64,000 nucleotides of DNA from a virus. Shown here one piece after another: positions 33,108 to 41,984 of this stretch. Under the pieces are notes generated by a model. That model made no database searches. It had not been told where the DNA came from and saw nothing but the letters and a program-made list of their open reading frames with translations. The position numbers and the translations under genes are program-made. The stretch spans positions 1 to 64,000 of the IMG/VR virus record IMGVR_UViG_3300033149_001352; one strand, 5' to 3'. Within the stretch, counting starts at the first letter, position 1. Each line of letters starts with the position of its first letter.

Positions 33108-33396
33108 TCCTTACTTCTATTTCTGGTATCCATGATTGTCCCTTAGACTGTTCTTCTAGATACTGTACAATATTGTGATCTTTGCTCCAAAGATAGTGCC
33201 ATATGGTATGATTTGTAATATTACCGTATATCACCTTCTCCATGTGGTGCTGAGTACCGGGTATTGTTGGAAGAACACACTCTAATTCGTAGATCCTAAC
33301 TCCATTCTTTAGAGGTGGAATATAAATATGCCATATATGGCGACCTAGTCTCAAACCCATTGCATCGGCATCCCATAGTCTGGGGTATAGCACCAT
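33064..33396 (-). CDS. WELE-family protein (tandem copy 2 of 3)
   Basis: 110 residues with V-R-I-Y-E-L-E-C at residues 33-40, followed by a His-rich turn and TIWHYLWSK. Overlaps both neighbours by about 45 bases. Confidence 0.65.
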   Translation of the reverse strand: MVLYPRLWDADAMGLRLGRHIWHIYIPPLKNGVRIYELECVLPTIPGTQHHMEKVIYGNITNHTIWHYLWSKDHNIVQYLEEQSKGQSWIPEIEVRNGEDLRRWYYDAGP

Positions 33397-33752
33397 ATCA
33401 TCGGATATAATCTGTCAGGGGTAGCCTTGAACATATTATGTGTACGTGTAACTCCTTCTATTACATAGTTACGGGCAATATTATGCGCTGCGCTCGCAGA
33501 CATATTGGAATGTCCGCTACAGGACTTAATCGTAAGGTCGTAGATCAGTGGAGGATCATCTCTCCATGCTGCCTCATTCTCAAACTCCTTGAACTTGTTG
33601 AGTAAGTAGAGATGAGTTACTATATAGAGTGCTGTGTAGTGTATACTCTTCTCGTAGATACAGAACTTACCGAAACCAGACATCTCTATGACTTCTCTAG
33701 CGTTAATCTCTAACTCCCATATCTTTAGAGGATTGTGTCGTATTGAACTCAT
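33351..33752 (-). CDS. WELE-family protein (tandem copy 1 of 3)
   Basis: 133 residues with L-K-I-W-E-L-E-I at residues 9-16 and a following hydrophobic/aromatic segment (YTALYIVTHLYLLNKF) that is typical of the larger members. Confidence 0.65.
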   Translation of the reverse strand: MSSIRHNPLKIWELEINAREVIEMSGFGKFCIYEKSIHYTALYIVTHLYLLNKFKEFENEAAWRDDPPLIYDLTIKSCSGHSNMSASAAHNIARNYVIEGVTRTHNMFKATPDRLYPMIWCYTPDYGMPMQWV

Positions 33753-33805
33753 TTCTATTTTAACAAGACCGCCTACAGCTGGCTATGAATATCATAGTTT
33801 TCTCG

Positions 33806-33860
33806 CACCCATTACGCAGGAAACAAGCCCATACGTTATGTCAGCGAATCGTAATGGGTG
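33806..33860. other. inverted repeat, 11-bp perfect stem
   Basis: CACCCATTACG (33806-33816) and CGTAATGGGTG (33850-33860) are perfect inverted copies around a 33-base loop in the 145-base gap between genes. Could be a structured RNA, terminator or regulatory hairpin; no poly-T follows on either side. Confidence 0.6.
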
Positions 33861-33897
33861 TATCGAGACTAGCATGGATAGGTGTATGACAGATGTA

Positions 33898-34263
33898 TTA
33901 GCTCTCAGGGAGAGATGATGCATCTATTGGATCCATACGTAGTGGTGCCGTCAGCATTACAACTATCTTCTCAGGTGCAAGCCATTCATTGTAGACGCAA
34001 GACACCTTACCGACTATAGGAGCACCTGTATATGGATCCTTGAACCTGTTGTTGAAGTATCCAATTAGTTTCTTGTTGTCTCCCAAGAATAGGATGCTTG
34101 GGAACTCCATCATCTGTACTTTATGGCATTTCTGCTCCATAACAGGATTCTCTGCTATCAGCGGGTGAGGCCAGTAGACGTCCACCATGACAGAGATTCT
34201 ATCCCTTGGGTTGTAGTCTATCTCCTCAATCTTTGAGGACAGCTCCTCAACACTTATGCTCAT
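33898..34263 (-). CDS. hypothetical protein
   Basis: 121 residues with regular beta-strand patterning from residue 22 on (ISVMVDVYWPHPLI, MEFPSILFLGDNKKLIGYF). Not recognised. Confidence 0.55.
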   Translation of the reverse strand: MSISVEELSSKIEEIDYNPRDRISVMVDVYWPHPLIAENPVMEQKCHKVQMMEFPSILFLGDNKKLIGYFNNRFKDPYTGAPIVGKVSCVYNEWLAPEKIVVMLTAPLRMDPIDASSLPES

Positions 34264-34269
34264 TCATTC

Positions 34270-34905
34270 TCACTCCGTAGTGACCTTGGCTATCTTAAAT
34301 CCAACATTCAGACCTGCACTTCCACGTACTTTCTTCTTCTTACCAGTCATTCGGTCAACACCTGGTACCTTCTTAACAGGAGGTACTCCATCTCTATAGA
34401 AATACTTATTCCCTCTTATAATCGAAAGGGTATACAAAGTATCTATTAAGAGACTAAGGTTGTACTTAGAGTTGTACTTGGTTAATTTCATCCTCTGTTT
34501 ACATTTGGCTATGATATCCTCAGAGAAATCCATTATCAGTAATATATTCTTATGCCCTGAGTTATATGGATATAGATTATCGTAGTCATGTACCCTAGTA
34601 TCAACTATGTCAGGGCTGTATACATCAAAGAAGAATCCTATTGTCTTGGTAAAAGTCCTGCCCATTATGGTCTTAGTGACAGGTATCCTAAAACTTACGT
34701 TATAGCAGTATTTGTCTATCTCATCTTTGTCTACCTTACCACGAGGGGTAATCCCATCTAACAGGAACTGATAGGTCTTGTACTCTATGTCGCTAATCCT
34801 ATCTTTTAGATGCTTAATCTGCTCCTTCCTATCATTTAGCCTCTTAGCTTCTTCCAGAATATCTCTTAGGACCTGTTTGTACTCCTCATTAGTTAGTTCT
34901 GACAT
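34270..34905 (-). CDS. hypothetical protein
   Basis: 211 residues. N-terminal coiled coil of about 50 residues (LRDILEEAKRLNDRKEQIKH), then a beta-rich body and a basic C terminus (MTGKKKKVRGSAG). Two bases from the radical SAM gene, so probably co-expressed; no recognised domain. Confidence 0.55.
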   Translation of the reverse strand: MSELTNEEYKQVLRDILEEAKRLNDRKEQIKHLKDRISDIEYKTYQFLLDGITPRGKVDKDEIDKYCYNVSFRIPVTKTIMGRTFTKTIGFFFDVYSPDIVDTRVHDYDNLYPYNSGHKNILLIMDFSEDIIAKCKQRMKLTKYNSKYNLSLLIDTLYTLSIIRGNKYFYRDGVPPVKKVPGVDRMTGKKKKVRGSAGLNVGFKIAKVTTE

Positions 34906-34907
34906 TG

Positions 34908-35864
34908 TTATCCTCCGTTATCTATGTGTGTCTGCGATTGTAGAGGGGCATATGGACATTTATCAATAGCTGGTATATTATCCCATAATTCCAGTAAAGT
35001 CTTCTCTGTTAAGTTGCCCGATGGCTCCCTGACAAAAGAGCAGGGATAGATATCTCCTGTAGGAGATACGTCTATGAATGAGTATCCACCCTCGCACCTA
35101 TCGAAAGTAAATCCATCTACTCCGACTGGTATCTTCCTTGAAACTGAGTTACCCTTCTCCATTATTTCGTCGTTGGGGATTACCTGATCTATATCTCCTA
35201 TCACCGGTTTGTAGGCCAGCAACAGTAACTCCATCTTACCGTGGTGATTGTGTGTTACTGCATTCATAGAATGAATATGTCTAACTATATCAGGAAACTG
35301 GTACATCTCATCCTTGCGGCATAAGAAGTTAATGCCAACATTCGTATAGTTCCTGACTATGACAGACTTCCATCTGATGAAGTCCCAGTTATTGTGGACT
35401 GATAGATTAATCTGGTCAAACCACTTAAGTCTATCATCTGGTCTAATCTTTATTCCATTGGTGGTCATACCTAAGTTCATCTTAGCTGTGGTCTTGACAT
35501 ACTTAGCTAATTCATATAAGTCGTCTCTTAGAGTAGGTTCCCCACCACCGAAGGTAACCTGTAGGACACCGGACTTAGATAAGTCCTTAATTACTCGTTT
35601 CCATGTTAGTGTGTCTAACTCTGACTTTGGGTCTCCAGACGCATAGCAGTAGTGACATCGAGGATCCATGTTACAGCGACTGGTAAGTTCTAAGTGAACT
35701 ATCTTAGGAGCCATAATTCCTTTCTTAGACTCGGGAAAGTCTTCACTATATCCCAAGGTCCTACGAGTTTCCTCTTTATCTAATTCTACAGTCGTAGCTG
35801 AATCCTGTAGATATATTATTGATCCAAATGGTTCTATCCTAATCTTTGCCTTCAAGTCTATCAC
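34908..35864 (-). CDS. radical SAM protein with unusual CX5CX2C motif
   Basis: 318 residues. The cluster motif reads SRCNMDPRCHYCYASG near residue 62-77, giving C-x5-C-x2-C instead of the common C-x3-C-x2-C. The FGGGEPTLRDDLYELAKY (about 104-121) and TTNGI (about 134) segments fit the SAM-binding barrel. A C-terminal region with GDIYPCSFVREPSGNL and a last CPYAP is SPASM-like but short. The chemistry is probably peptide or cofactor modification; substrate unknown. Confidence 0.88.
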   Translation of the reverse strand: MIDLKAKIRIEPFGSIIYLQDSATTVELDKEETRRTLGYSEDFPESKKGIMAPKIVHLELTSRCNMDPRCHYCYASGDPKSELDTLTWKRVIKDLSKSGVLQVTFGGGEPTLRDDLYELAKYVKTTAKMNLGMTTNGIKIRPDDRLKWFDQINLSVHNNWDFIRWKSVIVRNYTNVGINFLCRKDEMYQFPDIVRHIHSMNAVTHNHHGKMELLLLAYKPVIGDIDQVIPNDEIMEKGNSVSRKIPVGVDGFTFDRCEGGYSFIDVSPTGDIYPCSFVREPSGNLTEKTLLELWDNIPAIDKCPYAPLQSQTHIDNGG

Positions 35865-36057
35865 ATATCTTATTTAATGTCTCAGCTAGTTCTGCTGAAC
35901 TAATTAGCTCAAAGCCATCTGCTACTATATGTAGAAAGGCTACATAGTCATCATACGCCTGGTTGTAGCGTTCACGAGTAGGATAGCTGGTCTTGAGAAT
36001 CCAATTATAATTCTCTGGGTATAGAAGCTCCAAGTACTTAACTAGTAACTTAGTCAT
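35839..36057 (-). CDS. hypothetical protein
   Basis: 72 residues from ATG 36057, preferred because AGGTG lies about 6 bases upstream (a TTG at 36087 is the alternative). Helical, Tyr-rich. Not recognised; overlaps the radical SAM gene by 26 bases. Confidence 0.55.
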   Translation of the reverse strand: MTKLLVKYLELLYPENYNWILKTSYPTRERYNQAYDDYVAFLHIVADGFELISSAELAETLNKICDRLEGKD

Positions 36058-36102
36058 TTGTACACCTACGGATAGCTTCCTACGCAACTTGGGTGAAGGC
36101 TA

Positions 36103-36564
36103 TCACAGAAACTCGTCAGATACAAGTATGGGTGCAAACTGCGTAATCATTTGTTCTGCTTTCTCTCTAAGTTCCTCGAATTCCTTATCCTGTTGTTCTC
36201 GAGTTGTTGTATCTATGCCGCACTTGATCATCTCTAAGAACTCAACAGGGTGTTCAATCAAATAGGCTTGTATTCTATCTCTACGGTCACCCATGCCTGG
36301 CTCAAAGTAAATAGACCAAGAGTCAGGTGCCCACCTGGGCTTGTTAGATATCATTATTGATGTCTTGAAGCCACTGCTGGGAAAGTACCATCTCTTAAAG
36401 TACTTACCGAACTGTTCTAGTATAGCCTCTTTCTCTATGGACTTAGACAGACTCTCCCTAGTGGAGGTTGCTTCTATAGCATCTACCTCTAACCACTTAG
36501 ATCTAAGTCTTGTTAGATGCTCCAAGCACCACTCGAAGTCAGAAAGGTCTTCCAAATCTACCAC
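36103..36564 (-). CDS. hypothetical protein
   Basis: 153 residues, helical and charged, with KYFKRWYFPSSGFKTSIMI near residue 52. Holds palindrome copy 7. Overlaps the VWA-protein gene by 26 bases. Not recognised. Confidence 0.55.
   Translation of the reverse strand: MVDLEDLSDFEWCLEHLTRLRSKWLEVDAIEATSTRESLSKSIEKEAILEQFGKYFKRWYFPSSGFKTSIMISNKPRWAPDSWSIYFEPGMGDRRDRIQAYLIEHPVEFLEMIKCGIDTTTREQQDKEFEELREKAEQMITQFAPILVSDEFL
36495..36508. repeat. 14-bp palindrome ACTTAGATCTAAGT, copy 7
   Basis: Inside the 36103 gene, read as Leu-Arg-Ser-Lys. Confidence 0.9.
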
Positions 36565-37906
36565 GTTCCTTTGATGTATCTTCTAACCTCACCCATGTAC
36601 CGAAGGGTGGGTCGCTGTTGTTTGCATTAGCACAGAGAATCCACAGTGTGTGGAAGTTATATCTGGACTTGTCGAGATAGTCTTGGTCCCCGTATAGGTC
36701 TGTCATGTATATCAGCAGCTTGCACTTAGGATAGTTTTCCTTGATGTGTTCGAAAACTGGCTTAAACAGTGTACCACCGTATCCTCTACCTCTCATCTTA
36801 CGAGGGTCGAATCCGTGATCAAAGTTATCCACCGTCTGTACTTCAGCATCACAGGTTATTATTGTAAACTTGATCCTACCTTTGTATTGGTTGTCAAGCC
36901 CCACTATCTCAGAGATGAATTCCTTGTATTCGTGGTCAGAAATAGAACCAGAGGTATCTATGCCTACGAATACCTCTATCTCCTCTTTCTTTAGGTTCGG
37001 TATATAGAACCCTGCCTGCTGTGATCTCTTATTTGGCTTGAAGTATGTGTAGTCTTTAGGCAGAGTTGCCTGTACGAACTTCTTTACTATAGATTGCCAT
37101 GGTACCTGTGACTCTGTTAGTCCGTCAATAATCCTCTCCATACCGAGAGGAGCTTTGCCTTGTTGCTTGGCGTAGTTGTATGCTTCCTTTAGTACCTTAT
37201 CCCAGTGAGGTTGTTGTTTTTCGTCTCCCTCTCCAAAGCCATATCCGTAGTTCTTTGAGCCATCGCCTTGCTGTGATGTCTTCTTACCTGTACCGTTGCA
37301 CTGTTGGCATTTTTGCTGTGTCTTAGGATCTCTGCCGGTACCTTTACAGTTATCGCACTGGTCGCTTTCCCCATCTCCCTGTTGGTTGTCAACGTCGATA
37401 TAGATGTGCACATCTATCTGTCCCTCTCTCATTCCATCGAGCTGAGACTGTGATAGAGTTTGTAGATCTTCGTATACCTCTTCAGCGTACCAATCTCTGT
37501 ACTTTGTATCATGAAGCCAGTTATTCGGTATATGGAAGTTGTTCTGCTTCAGAATCTCGTTGATAACCAAGTCAGCAGAGTAATTCCACATATCTTCATC
37601 CCTCGACATCTTACGATCAAGATGTAGAAGGACTGCATGATGTACTTCATGACATATCACTGACAATAATTCCTCTAAGCTCAATGAGTCTACGAAGTCA
37701 GGTGAGTAGAACAGTCTACCCCACTTATCCACGCCCATTGTTGGAACTAACTTCATCAGGAACTCGTTATCTGCCTCAATAAACCTGAGATGCAGAACAA
37801 GCGTCCCGAAGAAGGGTCTCTCCTTAAGAAGAATTACCCTAGCCTTCATCAGCTTCTCTAGAGGTGTTAGTTTCCTTAGTCTAAACTTCTTTATCTGTGA
37901 CAACAC
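36539..37906 (-). CDS. VWA/zincin-like protein (DUF2201 type) with DnaJ-like zinc fingers
   Basis: 455 residues from GTG 37906 with GGGTGAC just upstream. N-terminal putative metallopeptidase-like region with HEVHHAVLLHLDR near residue 89 (H-E-x-x-H). Two DnaJ-like CxxCxG knuckles, CDNCKGTGRD near 187 and CQQCNGTGK near 201, lie between. The C-terminal third is a VWA domain starting IEVFVGIDTSGSIS near 315 with a MIDAS-type DTSGS. Partner MoxR AAA+ ATPase at 38509. MoxR-VWA pairs act as chaperone or metal-insertion machines; the zinc knuckles between the two domains are unusual. Confidence 0.88.
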   Translation of the reverse strand: MLSQIKKFRLRKLTPLEKLMKARVILLKERPFFGTLVLHLRFIEADNEFLMKLVPTMGVDKWGRLFYSPDFVDSLSLEELLSVICHEVHHAVLLHLDRKMSRDEDMWNYSADLVINEILKQNNFHIPNNWLHDTKYRDWYAEEVYEDLQTLSQSQLDGMREGQIDVHIYIDVDNQQGDGESDQCDNCKGTGRDPKTQQKCQQCNGTGKKTSQQGDGSKNYGYGFGEGDEKQQPHWDKVLKEAYNYAKQQGKAPLGMERIIDGLTESQVPWQSIVKKFVQATLPKDYTYFKPNKRSQQAGFYIPNLKKEEIEVFVGIDTSGSISDHEYKEFISEIVGLDNQYKGRIKFTIITCDAEVQTVDNFDHGFDPRKMRGRGYGGTLFKPVFEHIKENYPKCKLLIYMTDLYGDQDYLDKSRYNFHTLWILCANANNSDPPFGTWVRLEDTSKERGRFGRPF

Positions 37907-37954
37907 GTCACCCGCTCATTGTTTTTAGGGTCGGGTCTCCGGTAGTGAGCCGGA

Positions 37955-37962
37955 ATATAAAA
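37955..37962 (-). promoter_or_regulatory. TATA-like box upstream of VWA gene
   Basis: TTTTATAT on the minus strand, about 50 bases upstream of the GTG start, allowing a short leader that ends in a GGGTGA ribosome binding site. Confidence 0.4.
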
Positions 37963-37971
37963 GAAGTATGC

Positions 37972-38184
37972 TTACTCAGATAACCACTTTCGTACATTGG
38001 CAATTACAGCTATCAACTCATCTATCAGTTCTTCTGGATCATAATACTCGTCATTGAACATTAAGTTCACTTTAACTTCTGACTTGTTGAATGGTTCGTT
38101 TTCATACTCATATGCTTGAACACTCATCATATGCGTCCGTGCAGCTACGTGTACTCTTACACCTTTCCGTTCCTCTATTTCCAC
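37972..38184 (-). CDS. hypothetical protein
   Basis: 70 residues, acidic, with a beta hairpin then a C-terminal helix (EELIDELIAVIANVRKWL). Lies in the MoxR-VWA cluster; not recognised. Confidence 0.55.
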   Translation of the reverse strand: MEIEERKGVRVHVAARTHMMSVQAYEYENEPFNKSEVKVNLMFNDEYYDPEELIDELIAVIANVRKWLSE

Positions 38185-38190
38185 TATCGT

Positions 38191-38502
38191 TTACTTCCTA
38201 AACAGTTCCCAGTAGACTGCATCCTCTGTTGAGTTTGCGTATAATAATAAATACACTATAGTACCATGTCTCCAAGTCCGTATAGTATTAACATCAGATA
38301 TACCTCCCCCAAGTGGATCCTTACCACCATCCTCGTTAATGATGGACTCAAGATTCTTAACCATCAGTCTTAGGTACGGATAGGCTGCCCATCGATGATT
38401 CGATACTACTATTATATGGTAAGTTGCTGTCCCATAGTAGCTCAGGAATCTTCTTATTGATTCAACGGACTTATCGGGAATAAAGAAGGGATATTGTTCC
38501 AA
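38191..38502 (-). CDS. hypothetical protein with L-R-L-M-V-x-N-L-E motif
   Basis: 103 residues. YLRLMVKNLESII near residue 43-55 matches the 23746 and 31510 proteins. Its position in the MoxR-VWA cluster may be coincidental. Confidence 0.55.
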   Translation of the reverse strand: MEQYPFFIPDKSVESIRRFLSYYGTATYHIIVVSNHRWAAYPYLRLMVKNLESIINEDGGKDPLGGGISDVNTIRTWRHGTIVYLLLYANSTEDAVYWELFRK

Positions 38503-38508
38503 GGCAGG

Positions 38509-39936
38509 CTAACTAAACTCCTTCCCCACGAACAGGACCAGGTTATCAGATATCTGATGGAATATCTTGTTCCTTGATATCCTATTCTTTAAGTTGGGAT
38601 CTACTGCCCTGAGCATAGTCAAGAACACTACTGCCATCTCTGACCTAGCTGCCTCATCCGTTGTTAATCTGAGACAGAACTGAAGGCAGGGATTTAGTAT
38701 CTTATTGTCGTATTTGCTGGCTCTGTATCTCTCTGCTAGTGCAGAAAGGAGTGTCCATACGATGCTGGTGTTTCTAAAGTCTATCCGCGTTCCCATTGGA
38801 TCCTTGAGATAGCTTTCTATCGGTGGAAGCTGTTCTCTCATCTGTATGAAGTTGTGGAATTCGTTAGCTACTTCCAGTCCGACAGCCGTCGAAACCATCA
38901 GCCTAACCATGTTTAGGTCGTCCGTACCTATCTTATTCAGTATATCAGATACAAACTCCCATGTCCTTGGAGTTGGTTGTGCGTCGACACCCATTGCATT
39001 TGGATCGAACTGATTCAGTGCTACAGCCTTAAAGTTTATGTAGCCAATAACCCATGGATGAATACCAGCCGTTCCTGCCCATTCAGTCCATGCCTCTACT
39101 GATGGACTTCTTAGTGTCACCCACAGGAACCTAGATTTGAGAGGACTGGGCATAGGCGTCACACTTGCCATATCCTCCATCCTGTTACCGGCCGCAAAGA
39201 TACTGTAGCCCTTTGGAACTCTGTACTCACCTAGACATCTTCTGAGTATTAGCTGGTATGCAGCCTTTAGGTTTAGCTCCGCAGCCAGATTCATTTCATC
39301 TAAGAAGATAATGCCACTTCCTGCAACTGGCAGGTCCGACGGCGGTGACCATCGCGTAACAAGCTCAATTATCTCTGCGTCTGGATACTGCTGTAGGACA
39401 GACACAGGAACTTTGAGTATCTTGTGCCTCTTTATCTGTTCTCCATCTTTGTCAGGGGGAAGTTTAGGAATGGTCTTAACCTCGTACTCCTTATGTTCTC
39501 CAGGTGTGTGGAGTTCTGGATTCTTTTCGACCTCGACACTTTCGAACTCGTCCTCGTCTATTGCAATAGGAACCTCCTCTATCAGACCGTCATTGGTCTT
39601 TATGAGTGCATACACCCATGGTATACCTCTCAGATCTGAAGGGTCTAATTGTGCTAGACGTAGGTCAATGAGAACGAATTTGGTTGGGTCGTTGATGGCT
39701 GATGGATTGTCTTTGTACTCCACGTATTCCAGCCCAGCCTCTTCTGCAAGTTTCATTGCTACCTGCCTAACGAGGTCGGACTTTCCTATTGCCGGTGGTC
39801 CCTTGATAAACAAAGGTCTCTGTATCTGGTGGCAGACCCTTATTATCATAGAGCACTCTTCGTGGGAGACAGTCCTAGCCATATTCCCTAGGATACTTTG
39901 CTCGGAAGTACCACTACTTCTTCTTCTAGAAGACAT
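38509..39936 (-). CDS. MoxR-family AAA+ ATPase
   Basis: 475 residues, ATG with AAGGAGAA upstream. Walker A GPPAIGKSD near residue 45, Walker B IIFLDEMNLA near 212 and sensor-1 FAAGNR near 247, plus the MoxR-type spacing of inserts. A charged insert around 120-165 is unusual. Expected to form a ring that remodels proteins together with the VWA partner at 36539. Confidence 0.9.
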   Translation of the reverse strand: MSSRRRSSGTSEQSILGNMARTVSHEECSMIIRVCHQIQRPLFIKGPPAIGKSDLVRQVAMKLAEEAGLEYVEYKDNPSAINDPTKFVLIDLRLAQLDPSDLRGIPWVYALIKTNDGLIEEVPIAIDEDEFESVEVEKNPELHTPGEHKEYEVKTIPKLPPDKDGEQIKRHKILKVPVSVLQQYPDAEIIELVTRWSPPSDLPVAGSGIIFLDEMNLAAELNLKAAYQLILRRCLGEYRVPKGYSIFAAGNRMEDMASVTPMPSPLKSRFLWVTLRSPSVEAWTEWAGTAGIHPWVIGYINFKAVALNQFDPNAMGVDAQPTPRTWEFVSDILNKIGTDDLNMVRLMVSTAVGLEVANEFHNFIQMREQLPPIESYLKDPMGTRIDFRNTSIVWTLLSALAERYRASKYDNKILNPCLQFCLRLTTDEAARSEMAVVFLTMLRAVDPNLKNRISRNKIFHQISDNLVLFVGKEFS

Positions 39937-39992
39937 ATGTGTTCTCCTTCGTGTTTACTCCCTTTCGGGGCTCAACGTTAGTTGAGTGTTCA

Positions 39993-40000
39993 AATATACA
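39993..40000 (-). promoter_or_regulatory. TATA-like box upstream of MoxR gene
   Basis: TGTATATT on the minus strand in the 98-base gap before the MoxR gene. A 6-bp inverted repeat CTCAAC...GTTGAG lies just downstream at 39971-39986. Confidence 0.4.
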
Positions 40001-40033
40001 ATCCATACCAAAGACCGTTATAGTCCTTTACCT

Positions 40034-40591
40034 TCATATACCTAGCCAATCCAGAAATATATCTGAGTACTCTATAGTCAACCCATCTCTAATGATATAC
40101 TCTTCTCTGTGTCTGGTGTTGACAAGTAAATACTCTTTCTTCTTGTAGCCGCGCCCATCCTTAGTCCTACGGGAGATAACAGCCCAGTCTTCTGATAGAA
40201 TGTTACTGAGCTGTAGCTTAGTAATCATCTCCTGCCAAGCAGATAGAGTAGACTTTGATAATATACCATTAGAATCAAAGACTAACCCATTGAATACTGA
40301 GTTACTGCCCACAGTCTGATACTTAACAAGGAGGATAGGAGTCTGATGGAGAAATCCTATCTTGTAGGCTACGTCATTGTCTGTATCTTTACAATTCCAT
40401 ATTTCTATCTTATAGGCAGTAGGACCCCAGTTGTCGTACTTCTTAGGACATCCATCAACTGGTTTACAGGGACATCTCATCCAACCGATCTGGACCTGAT
40501 GTGGCTCAGATTGATATATTGGAGTTCCTTCGATTGTTTCATAAGAAAACTCCTCTGATAGAGGAATGAAGTTCTCTATGTACTTAACCAA
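40034..40591 (-). CDS. hypothetical protein
   Basis: 185 residues. CPCKPVDGCPKK near residue 40 gives three clustered cysteines, perhaps a metal site. The remainder is beta-rich. Not recognised. Confidence 0.55.
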   Translation of the reverse strand: MVKYIENFIPLSEEFSYETIEGTPIYQSEPHQVQIGWMRCPCKPVDGCPKKYDNWGPTAYKIEIWNCKDTDNDVAYKIGFLHQTPILLVKYQTVGSNSVFNGLVFDSNGILSKSTLSAWQEMITKLQLSNILSEDWAVISRRTKDGRGYKKKEYLLVNTRHREEYIIRDGLTIEYSDIFLDWLGI

Positions 40592-40597
40592 TTATAT

Positions 40598-41158
40598 TCA
40601 CCGATATAGATTCCTGTCTGCTATGTCTGGGTATTGGTTCTTATTACACCACTGTTCGAATGCATCACCATGACCCCCGTCAAATGGATGCCAATAATAT
40701 CCACCTGCGTGCATAGCCTCGGCTATGATAGAGAACTTACTTGTATCATAGTCACCTATCATGAGGCAGGCTTCCCCGTTATCATGTTGTGAAATAGATG
40801 CGCCACTAGTGAGTATTCCCTTTAAGAAAAGGCTAACGTCAAACAGTCCAGGCTTCTCCAAGGATTCTACCTTGAGTGAACTTAGAGCATTGCCTGGTAC
40901 TTCCTTTGCCACAAAAGAATCTCCATCGATAACGAAGTCATCAATACCTAATTCAGGTAGTCTGACTATCGTATGTCTTTCCCAGTCAGGGAGCTTATAG
41001 TCAGCATCAAAGTTGTACTTGATCAATCCTATCTCTAATTTATCTGAAGTCTGTAATAACGCCTTAAGCTCCTCCTTCAGATCTTCCTCATTCCATTCTA
41101 CCCCGAGTCTAACTATTATCTCAGAGCAGTTAGGATTGATACCCTTGCTCACCTTCAT
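40598..41158 (-). CDS. hypothetical protein
   Basis: 186 residues. FDGGHGDAFEQWCNKNQYPD in the last 40 residues is conserved-looking but unknown to me. ATGA coupling with the gene upstream. Confidence 0.55.
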   Translation of the reverse strand: MKVSKGINPNCSEIIVRLGVEWNEEDLKEELKALLQTSDKLEIGLIKYNFDADYKLPDWERHTIVRLPELGIDDFVIDGDSFVAKEVPGNALSSLKVESLEKPGLFDVSLFLKGILTSGASISQHDNGEACLMIGDYDTSKFSIIAEAMHAGGYYWHPFDGGHGDAFEQWCNKNQYPDIADRNLYR

Positions 41159-41541
41159 CTTTCTAGAACTTCCCTTACGAAGTTAATCCAGCAGTTATCT
41201 GTTAGTCCTACCATGTAGCTTACCAGTTCCCTCCACTTACTTTCATTAATAACTCTGCCAGCATAGCTAATACCTTGAGAATAATACCATACCACCAATG
41301 AGTATGGTGGAAGGAACCAGTATTCTGCCGTGGCAAGCTCTCTTACAGAGAGATACATATGATGATCTCTAAAGAGAGATAGCTTAGGATTATTGATTTT
41401 AATGTAACTCCTATTCGGGAGGGTATAGGTTGGAGAGAAGTCTTTAGGATACCACTCAGGTTTCCAACTAGGTTCCCGAACTAACTGTTCATCAGGCAAT
41501 GCTCTATCAATAACCCCTATTACCTTATAGATTGATGTCAT
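41155..41541 (-). CDS. hypothetical protein, possibly WELE-related
   Basis: 128 residues with MYLSVRELATAEYWFLPPYS near residue 62-81, an aromatic-rich region recalling the WELE family. ATGA couplings on both sides. Confidence 0.5.
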   Translation of the reverse strand: MTSIYKVIGVIDRALPDEQLVREPSWKPEWYPKDFSPTYTLPNRSYIKINNPKLSLFRDHHMYLSVRELATAEYWFLPPYSLVVWYYSQGISYAGRVINESKWRELVSYMVGLTDNCWINFVREVLER

Positions 41542-41984
41542 ATCAAGTCCAGTCTCTCTAGCCTTTCCTTAGCTGACCTTCTGCTCAGAATCTTACTGGA
41601 TAGTTTCTGGAACTCCTCCTTTAGTTCGGGAGTTATACCATCCTCCATGTCCCATAGGACAAATGTAAGTCTGGCTATGGTTTCATCCGTGGTATAGTCG
41701 TACATAGAATCTTCATTAAGGACTTTGTACCCTTTAAGTTCCTTTAGATTCTCTAGAATATCGTGCTCCTCCCTAGGAACTTCTAGCTTCAGCTTCTCTA
41801 TTTCCTCATCAGATAGTTCTAGTATAAGTTCTATCTGTCTTAGAAAGGACTCAGGGTTGTGGCGTGATGGCTTTAGTTCACCAACGACTTTCCACTTTAG
41901 CGGATTGCCATTATGATCTCTGGTCATCTTATCCCAAAGGATGTCTCCTTCTTTTAAGGCTTGTACTTCTTCTCTACTCTTCAT
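41538..41984 (-). CDS. hypothetical acidic protein
   Basis: 148 residues, rich in Glu and Lys. Its frame is open for 25 further codons upstream of ATG 41984 (CTG at 42057-42059 the first) and reads like coding sequence, but has no usual start codon. Not recognised. Confidence 0.55.
   Translation of the reverse strand: MKSREEVQALKEGDILWDKMTRDHNGNPLKWKVVGELKPSRHNPESFLRQIELILELSDEEIEKLKLEVPREEHDILENLKELKGYKVLNEDSMYDYTTDETIARLTFVLWDMEDGITPELKEEFQKLSSKILSRRSAKERLERLDLI

Noticed and set aside
37189-37413. Minus-strand 74-codon frame inside the VWA gene
   Set aside because: It is in another frame of a gene with clear domain motifs.
39311-39985. Plus-strand frame of 224 codons
   Set aside because: It lies opposite the MoxR gene, whose Walker motifs are clear; the plus frame is low-complexity Ser/Leu-rich.
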